Assembly (NCBI GenBank): GCA_014706295.1
Contig: JACSVZ010000002.1
Span: forward strand, 134,047,200-134,111,199
Direction of reading: 5' to 3'
DNA: 64,000 nt
Source of the DNA: Lycocorax pyrrhopterus obiensis
Lineage: Eukaryota; Chordata; Aves; Passeriformes; Paradisaeidae
The notes under the pieces are model-generated. The model was not told the DNA's origin. It did no database searches and worked only from the letters and a program-made list of their open reading frames with translations. A program made the translations under genes and the position numbers. This document shows, piece by piece, positions 56,601 through 64,000 of this stretch (position 1 is the first letter of the stretch; every line of letters starts with the position of its first letter).

Positions 56601-59600
56601 GAGTTGGAGTTTATTTAGAAGGTGGAGTTTATGTAGAAGCACAAATGCTGTTTTTTGCTGTTCCTGTAATAACTGAATGTATAGGATGCATTTTCTCATC
56701 TTCCTTGGCATTTTTGGGGCTTTTTAAAGCCCAGTGGGAAGCAATGGGAAGGAAATACATTGTCTTCAACTATGTTGAAGAGGGAGAGGGGAAAACAAAA
56801 GTCTCCGTCTTGCTGACAAAACCATGAATTCAACTGCACAGTCTCTATCCTAAGCTCATATTGCAAATTAAGCGTATTTTAGATTCTTACAGGCTGGTGT
56901 GAAATATTTTATAAAGAATTATGCTTTGAAGAATTAAATGAAAGCACACAAAAATCTTCAGTACCTGAATGTTTCCAAGTATTGGACCAGTCTTGGAAAA
57001 GCAAATAGGAAGCAAAAAAGTGGAAATCAAGAATAGCGTTTAGTAAGCAGTACAGTAGCAGTTATGCTTGTAAAATACTAAATTAGTTAAGGAATAGCAG
57101 GACATTTGATTTAAAGCATAAGTGACTGTGGCGACACTTAGTGAAGCAGCTGGCTGTGTAAGGGATCTATAGAGAGCAGTGCATGTCTACTTATGAAAGA
57201 CCATGAATTTTATCACCAGATGTTAATTTCTGTATGGCACACATAAAAAATTGTATAGATGAGATCAAAGGCACTGTCTTGATGTCCCTCCTGCGTTCAA
57301 TTCATTATGCGTTTTCTGCATAGTAGAATTCCTCTCCATCTTTCCTGGCAAGGTGATTGTAAAGGTTGGGCTTTGATGTACGCTGAAGGCTTATGAGACC
57401 CATTATCTGGAGTTCACTGCCAGGAGACTGTGTCTCAGCATACAGTACTTGGATGGATTCACTGAGTATCTCGATGTTTTGTTTGGGTACCTGGGATCCA
57501 GACATGGGATTCTTAAAGTATCATCTCTTGGCTCTAAATCCTATCTCTGTTAGTTAAAGCTTTTGTGTAACCTGCAAAAACTTCATAATTTATGACATAT
57601 GGCTTGTGCTTTCATCCTCCTGCTCGCCTGTTTATATTGCATTAGAGTTGTTTTTTTTGTACAGGAATTAGAATGTCTGCATAAAACTTGCTCTTGGAAG
57701 ATGAGTAAAAACATTGACTATTCCTTTAACTTCAAATAAAAAAATAATAATCTTGTATTCTTCAGTATTTGAATCTTAAATCTCACTTTTATGTTCTCCC
57801 TTCATAAAAGAACAGATGTCATCAGGGTATTTTACTATTGTCACTGCAGTTTGGAGCTCAATTAAGGGAACAAACCTCTCCTCTTTCTCCCCTTAAGAGT
57901 ACATGCTCCTGCAATGATACAGAGCTACACTGTGGTTCTGGAGCAGAGAGAGGACTTGTCCAGTCGAGGGAATGGCGTACACTTGGTGTAGTATGTGCAA
58001 ACCAGAGTGGTCCTGCTGGCTGTCTCACTGCACAAGTGCCAGTGCCACCTCTGCTTTCTGCTGTCCTGCTTATCTGACAAGCTTGGTAATTGTAGTTTTT
58101 CTGTTGTGATAATTTTATTGCTAATAGTACACGTGCTGTTGAATGTTAATCTGCTTTGTGCCCTGAGGTGTCAGCAGTGGCTTTAGTTGAGATTTTGGGG
58201 TGGTGCAATGTGTGGGACTAGGGCTTGCCAGTATTTGTTCTGTGATCAGTGATGATTGAACACATCACCATGAATATTACACTCTTCACTATGGCGGATT
58301 TTATTTCAATAGCCTTCCTCTGTTTTAAAAATGGGCTGCACAGAAGCATTTTTAAAGAAGGAATTATTGCTGTGGAGGAGGGAGCTGATTTCTACTGGGT
58401 GGGATACATGTCCAGTGAACTTCCACTCGCTTCAAGCCACTGCAGCAAATGTGGTAACACTTTGAAAAATACAAAGGTGTAAAAATCAAATTTATTTATT
58501 CTGATACAAGTTCCATGCTGTCGCTGAAGCTTGATAGCTGTGTTAGAATATGAAAAATGTAAGTTCCTACAGAAGAAGAGACAAGTTTTTCACTATCAAG
58601 GATGTGCAAGAGCAACACAAGCCTCAGACAGGAGAGTGCAGGAGCGCTGTTTCAAGTAAAACATTTTGGGGGTGAATACAGTATTTAAGAAAATAATGTG
58701 CAACTGTAAGCTACCATGAGAGTACCTGAGAGTTGCTCACTGTCTAAAAGGTTAAGGATTTTATTTTCAAATCAAGTCAGAACTAGGAAAGCAGGTCTTA
58801 AATAAAAATTTACAGATACTGCTTTAATCAAGCAGGTTTTGACCTTTATCATCTCTCTGCTTAGAATATTTCAATTTGGCAGAGGTTGTGCTAGTTTCAC
58901 AGGAATGTAACACAGTATAGTAGTAGAGTTAGGCTGGGTAAGTCATGGAGTGCTTTTGTTTGTTTGTTTGTTTTTTAATGAGTTCAGATTTATTTTCTCC
59001 TACTTTCCATGGATAAACTTGTCACACAACTTTACGTGAAAAAATGTTATAAAGCATATAACCTACATGAAATGCTTCCATACACCATAACTTATATCAA
59101 TATTTAATATTTCCCTTCGACAAAAATGGTAAATTCTTCTCAGAAATTCGAAGGCTTTGCATGATACTGCCTACTCAAAGGAAAATAGTGGAGGGTAGTA
59201 TGAGAAAAAATATTAGTTACGTCACATGGTTTTCTCATCTGATTGGAAATAAAATAGTTTGAGTGGAAGAATAGAAAAAGTTGGGAGTTTGGTTTATTTT
59301 GCATAGATTTTAACGTTGAGATGACTGAGTGGGAGGCTAAAGTTATCTGCAGTGAGCTATAGTTTGAAGAAGTATAGCAGTGATTACATTGTTACAGCTT
59401 CTGTGTTTCCTGTGGTAGGATGAGAATTCTCACATGCAGAAATACGTAATTCACTTAACACTTACGTGCCTTTAGTGGGTATTCTTTGCACAGGTATTTT
59501 GTGTAAGGTCTGTTGCCATATACCCTGAAATCTTTTTCTGATGCTTTGGACAGAGAAGCCTTCACAGGAAATATTTTAAGAGCCTGTGAAAAGGAGAATG

Positions 59601-59999
59601 TACTTATATTTTGAAGCAACTTACTGATATTTTACTTCACAGAATATGTGCGCGTATTTGTTTTCTAGTGTGTGGCAGAATAACCCAAGAAATAATTAAG
59701 GGTTTTATTTATAGTTCATGTATTCCTTTGACAACAAAATTCTGTCAAGACAATTTAGACAGCTTTAAAGGGCATTATATAAAGACATAATAAGCTAAGA
59801 ATATGCAGGTAAAAATTAAGTAAGTATTGCACTAAGACAGCAGTTTTGTAGTTCAGCTTGAGTAGTCTAAGACATCTCAAGAAAACATTAAATAAGCTCC
59901 ACTGATTCCATCTTACAATTAATTTTTTCTTCCTTAGAGTCACATAACTATGCCTAAAATACTAATGGTTTACATAGACTTAGAGTAGATGTAGTAGTC
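56601..59999. other. OXR1-ABRA intergenic region
   Basis: Between the two convergent genes I saw no exon, RNA gene or identifiable transposon. The longest frames (57838-58077 and 58249-58482 on +) match nothing I recognise and are compatible with chance. The segment at 57838-58240 is somewhat less AT-rich than its surroundings. Confidence 0.6.
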
Positions 60000-61451
60000 A
60001 GTTCTTAATAAAGTTATAAAATATTTGGTTTATTTGTACATTGGAGCTTCAAACTGGAGTACCTGTACTCAAAATAAAACAGCAATGTTTTTTTTATCAG
60101 AGAGACAAGATGTTCATACACCTTTACTTCTGTAAGAAGATATTTGCTCTTTCAGTTTTAAAGAATCTTAAGGGGGAAAAGACCACTTCCTTTTTCATTA
60201 TTTGCCCGGGCATCTGCTCTAAAACAAATGGTTTTCTTGTGAAGTATGCACATTTTACCAGGAGAGCTATTTTTACAGTAGAGAAATAGTGATCTCTCTA
60301 ATCCAGTAAGCAGTAGAGACCTTCCAGAGGTCTCAGATTTGTGAATAATACAATCTTAAGTCCTAGAAATATTAGTTCATTAGCATTTAGTCCTCTTCAG
60401 CATCACCTGGACTAAAATACGTTATTTCAGTGTCATTGAAATGGCACATGCTATAAAGTTAGGTCAGTATTTCTGTGTAATATGGAACAACATTTTACTC
60501 AAAGTCATGAACACTGTTCCTCTCTTTTCTCACAGAGGTACATTTCAATGGAAGTTGATGATTTTAGTCACTTTTTTGCTGTATACGAAAGTACAAGCAC
60601 CTGGCTAGTTTTTATATGTTACACATTATTTTTCCCTGTATTTAAAAGAACAGTATCTGCATAGATAATCAGATGAGACATTGCACAATGTTCCATAGAG
60701 AAGGTATTTTTTAGGTAGCTATCTAATCAAAACTTTTTTATTCATTACATCCCAACCTCCATAAGTTTAAATATGAAACTATCTAAAAAATTAGTTATAT
60801 AAATACAATAAATATATAAAATCTCGTTTATAAAAAGAAGGATTTTTACACTATATGTAAGAGAAAGCTGTGTCAACAGTTGCCATAAGATAACACTGCA
60901 GTGGTAGTTGCATATCCTACTTGTAACATAAACAAATGTGGTATCCTTGATTCTATATTAAAATAAGATAATTTTACTTGTATATAAATAAATTAATTAG
61001 GAAATGCATGCACAAGACCATTTTGCAGATCAAAAACTTGGTCTGAGTCTATATTGTCATTCAACTTCTGATATGACATGTTTCATATTCCTGATATTCC
61101 AGTTTATATAGGCTGGGAATATCTTAATGTAAGAAGAAGTAGAACTTGGAATTAATTTGTAGCTATTTATATTGCTATGGGCTTTTATCATCAGCTGCTT
61201 ATATTCCATATAGATTTTTCTCCTTGTTTTTCATGTAGTAATTAACGTAATTGTCCTGAAAGCACTTCTGGTACAAAATGAAGTCCATTTGGATGCTTGG
61301 GTAATCACGCATTAGTTATAAAATACGTATTTCAAAAAATCCTCTTTTCTGTGCGGTGAACAGGGGAATCTTATATTCAAAATGTGCAAATGCTAATGGC
61401 AAGGGAGAAGGGGAGAAAAGTTTTCCAAAAGTTGTTCTGGTTATAGCCTAC
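60000..61451 (-). other. ABRA: Probable ABRA 3'UTR
   Basis: This is the sequence downstream (on -) of the ABRA stop. It is AT-rich and repeat-free. TTTATT on the + strand (AATAAA on -) occurs at 60737-60742 and 60029-60034 as candidate poly(A) signals. The extent is a guess based on the usual 3'UTR size for this gene. Confidence 0.35.
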
Positions 61452-61929
61452 TTATTTTAATAAAGTAATTATGACATTATCATCCCTTCCTTGCCATAAC
61501 ATTTCTCCCTCAAAGTCCACCAGCCCGTGTTTCCTGGCTCTCATCAGAATCCCAACAACCTTATCTGAAATACGAACATATCTGTCGAAGAGTTCCCCAA
61601 AAGTGACTTGGATCTTGCCGTCGGGCCGTGGCCTAGCCATGGATTCAATGATGAAGCACATGTCCCTGATCTCCCGGTGGATGTGCGCCTCGGCTCTCTT
61701 GGCTCTCTCAGCGGTTTTGGTTCCTTCCTTGGGATGGCCGTATCCTTCATCTCCTTTGTGCAGGCGCGTGGACATGGCCAGCTCGTGGTCAAACTCCTCG
61801 CTGAAGGGGTTCAGCTTCTGCGTTATGATGTGCTGGTCGGCCCATTCCTGCCACCTGTCCTTGAGGCTGTGCACAGCGCTGCATTTCCTGCGCGCGTTGC
61901 TCCGCGCCTCCTCGCTCAGCCGGCTGGCG
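61452..61929 (-). CDS. ABRA: ABRA (STARS) last coding exon, costars domain
   Basis: On - the acceptor reads tgttctgtgtctttcag at 61930-61931. The exon starts at 61929 with the last base of a split codon, then encodes 158 residues from ASRLSEEARS to DNVIITLLK and TAA at 61452-61454. Landmarks are WADQH, NPFSEEFDHELAMSTRLHKG, DEGYGHPKEGTKTAERAKRA and FGELFDRYVRISDKVVGILM, ending DFEGEMLWQGRDD. This is the C-terminal actin-binding and costars region of ABRA, a roughly 380-residue sarcomeric protein that binds actin and promotes RhoA-dependent MRTF/SRF transcription in striated muscle. ABRACL shares only the costars part and would be about 80 residues, so it is excluded. The N-terminal exon is not in the window. 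The exon is GC-rich relative to the flanks. A longer open frame upstream of 61929 is intronic. Confidence 0.96.
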
Positions 61930-64000
61930 CTGAAAGACACAGAACACACCTGAGCTTTGCATCTCCTCCTTTCCTGATGCGCTTCTGCTGCTTATTGATC
62001 TCTGCTGTAACTGGGTTATTGTGCTTTTTGGGACGAGCTGGAATCCACCAGGTGGCATGAGTTCACCACTTCTAAATTAGTTCTCTAGGGGCTGTTAGTC
62101 CACATTCATTTTGCACTCAGAGGCAAGTTCCGTGATCACAGCTTTATCCTGTCTACACTACCACCTTCCAGCCCCCATCTGAGCCTGTTTTGACAAACTT
62201 TTCCCCAGAATGACTTAGTTCTGTAAGGGAGCAGCAAAACAGTATGTTGCTGATTACCTGCACTTCCTGTACCTTTCACATTCCTGCCTGCCTGGCCAAG
62301 CCTGAAATGTGCCTGCCCTGAGGTTAGAGATGCTGATTGCTGTAGATGTATGACCTGGCTGAAAACTAGAGGGTAGTGCCTAGAAAAATCTGTCCTCAGT
62401 AATAGATGTCAATGATTAAAGCAGCAACAAAAAGCTAATCGAGTGTGGTAGCTCTGTCTATGCTTCTGCATTTGAAGTATGGTTCTGAACAAATATTGAA
62501 GTCTAAAATTCACATTCCCATGGGTAGGGTAGAGGCCTGAAAGTGTCAAGGACAAAGGATAAGGAAAGACCTTCAGAGTTTGTTTTTTTTTTTCTTTTTT
62601 TTTTTTGTGTGTGTGTAATAGTTCTGGATGACTGCAGGCAGCCACTCTTTCCTCTCTTGGCCAATCCCACATGTTTTGGGGGAGCTATGGATAGTCTGAG
62701 CTAGTCTTTGTGCTGTCCACGTCCTGTCAGTGTGTACGTACAGAACTCAGCTAGGGACTATGCTGTGCTGTGGCTGTGCCAAAGTAATTTGTTTTCTAAT
62801 ATTTTTACTCCTCAAAAGGCTGCTCTGAAACCTCCCCAGCCATGTCAGCTGAGTATTAACAGTAACGCTAGAGAATCAAGATACACTTAGAAAAACAGTA
62901 CACAGGGCTGCAAAGTTGCAGGAAATTCTGTTCCCCTGCTGTTTGGACATTTCTTTGTTTTCTACTAAGCTGGTTGAAATAGAGAATAGGAGTCATAGAG
63001 ATGTCCCCAGTTCAGATCTGTGCACCAGAAAGATGCCAGTACTGGGCAGGGCTATGCTAGGGCAAGAATTGCAAACACTTAGTGCCAGGGATAGAAAAAA
63101 AACTGGGAGAGCTGCACTACTTTATTACCTGTGGAGCTGCCCTAAGATTGGCTTAGCTGTATTCAGAAACTGTTTAAAACCTCCAAAATACTCTTCCCTA
63201 TCAATCTGGTGAAAAAATGTCAAAAGAATTGAGCATACCGAGTTGCCAAGTAAGTGCACCTTTCTGTGGTGTGACTACAGAGCATCCTGAGAGTAGGCAG
63301 CGTGTCTGTACTTGTGATTTTGTGTGTCTAAGTGATTTAACAGGTAGGTGTTGGCAGGAAAGCATTAAGATATACTAGTGGGGTAAAGCTAGACAATTTG
63401 TTTACCCAGCAATAAACCAAGTGCTCCTCTGTATAAGCTATTGTCATACAAAGAAAGGGAAAGCTGTGATCCTTTGTCCCTTCACCTGAATTGTGCCTTC
63501 GTTGCCCAGAGGAACTGTGGGCACAGGGATTGGTTATGCAAAGGAATTCATCTCCTGAAGCTTATGGCTATTCCAAAGGCCACAAAAACCCTGTGCCAGC
63601 ACAGTCTGAACTCCAGCTGAAGCTCAGATTGATTGCTTCCTCATCTCTTCATGTGGGAAGGTATCAGTTAAGGCAGGGGGGGAAAAATCCTAAGTGAATC
63701 AAAATTGCCTCAAAAAAGTGATGCCAGCAGTCTCAGTGGAGTTGATGAGTAGATATCATCATGGAAGGCTTATCCCTCAGCCACAGCCAGCTGCTCCCCC
63801 TTCTCTCCAGGGACTATGACCTCTCAGAAAGTCCTAGAGCTTCTGTTCTGCAGGTTGAGTGGAGAGAAGAGGGGGAGTGAGACAGCAGGAGGCTGTGAAG
63901 CCTTTGCTGCCTGCTTTAATTTAATGGTCTAGAATGTATTCCCTCCTTTTTCTACTGAAACTAATTTTCCTTTCTAGCAGAATATTATTATCGCCTTCCT
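61930..64000 (-). other. ABRA: ABRA intron (to window end)
   Basis: On the - strand this is sequence 5' of the last ABRA exon. No N-terminal ABRA coding sequence was recognised on -, so exon 1 should lie beyond 64000. Contents include a poly(T)/(GT)n simple repeat at 62581-62618 and otherwise unique sequence. Confidence 0.7.
62581..62618. repeat. Poly(T) and (GT)n simple repeat
   Basis: Two T-runs separated by single G/C interruptions, followed by four to five GT units. Confidence 0.85.

Noticed and set aside
61471..62060. Two + strand frames over the ABRA exon
   Set aside because: They are shadows of the GC-rich ABRA coding exon on the opposite strand; the - strand product is unmistakably ABRA.

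Overview
The window is vertebrate nuclear DNA, almost certainly from a bird. It is AT-rich and consists of short exons with GT-AG boundaries separated by long introns. The repeats are mainly CR1 LINE fragments, recognisable by the TTGGAAGGGACC / ATTCTATGATT 3' end and by reverse-transcriptase peptides, together with retroviral LTR material. No bacterial operon, CRISPR array, tRNA or rRNA gene was seen.

Positions 3068-54715 on the + strand carry the 3' part of OXR1 (oxidation resistance 1). Eleven coding exons join in a consistent phase to 2121 nt, giving the C-terminal 706 residues: the GRAM domain, a long acidic/serine-rich disordered linker and the complete TLDc domain. The 5' exons, including the LysM exons, lie upstream of the window. 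The 3'UTR probably ends near 56.6 kb, where AATAAA signals cluster.

The most informative non-obvious feature is an alternative first coding exon at 31630-31695, inside the 17.2-kb intron. It encodes MSRLWYGKKG..., matches the start of the mammalian short TLDc-only isoform as I recall it, and splices in phase to the 40257 exon. The predicted protein is 243 residues. The locus therefore encodes both a long GRAM-linker-TLDc protein and a short TLDc protein from separate starts.

Positions 61452-61929 on the - strand hold the last coding exon of ABRA (STARS), a striated-muscle actin-binding Rho/MRTF-SRF activator. It is convergent with OXR1, the same neighbour relation as on human 8q23. The ABRA 5' exon is beyond the right edge.

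Mobile DNA is concentrated in OXR1 introns. It includes several CR1 fragments on both strands, one of 1.4 kb with a damaged reverse-transcriptase domain. A 480-bp solo LTR with TGATGCC...GGCATCA ends splits a CR1 copy. A truncated betaretrovirus-like provirus carries an LTR/leader and a matrix-like gag reading frame antisense to OXR1. I found no undescribed multi-gene system. The points worth checking are the alternative promoter, the nested LTR, the gag remnant and a few splicing oddities.
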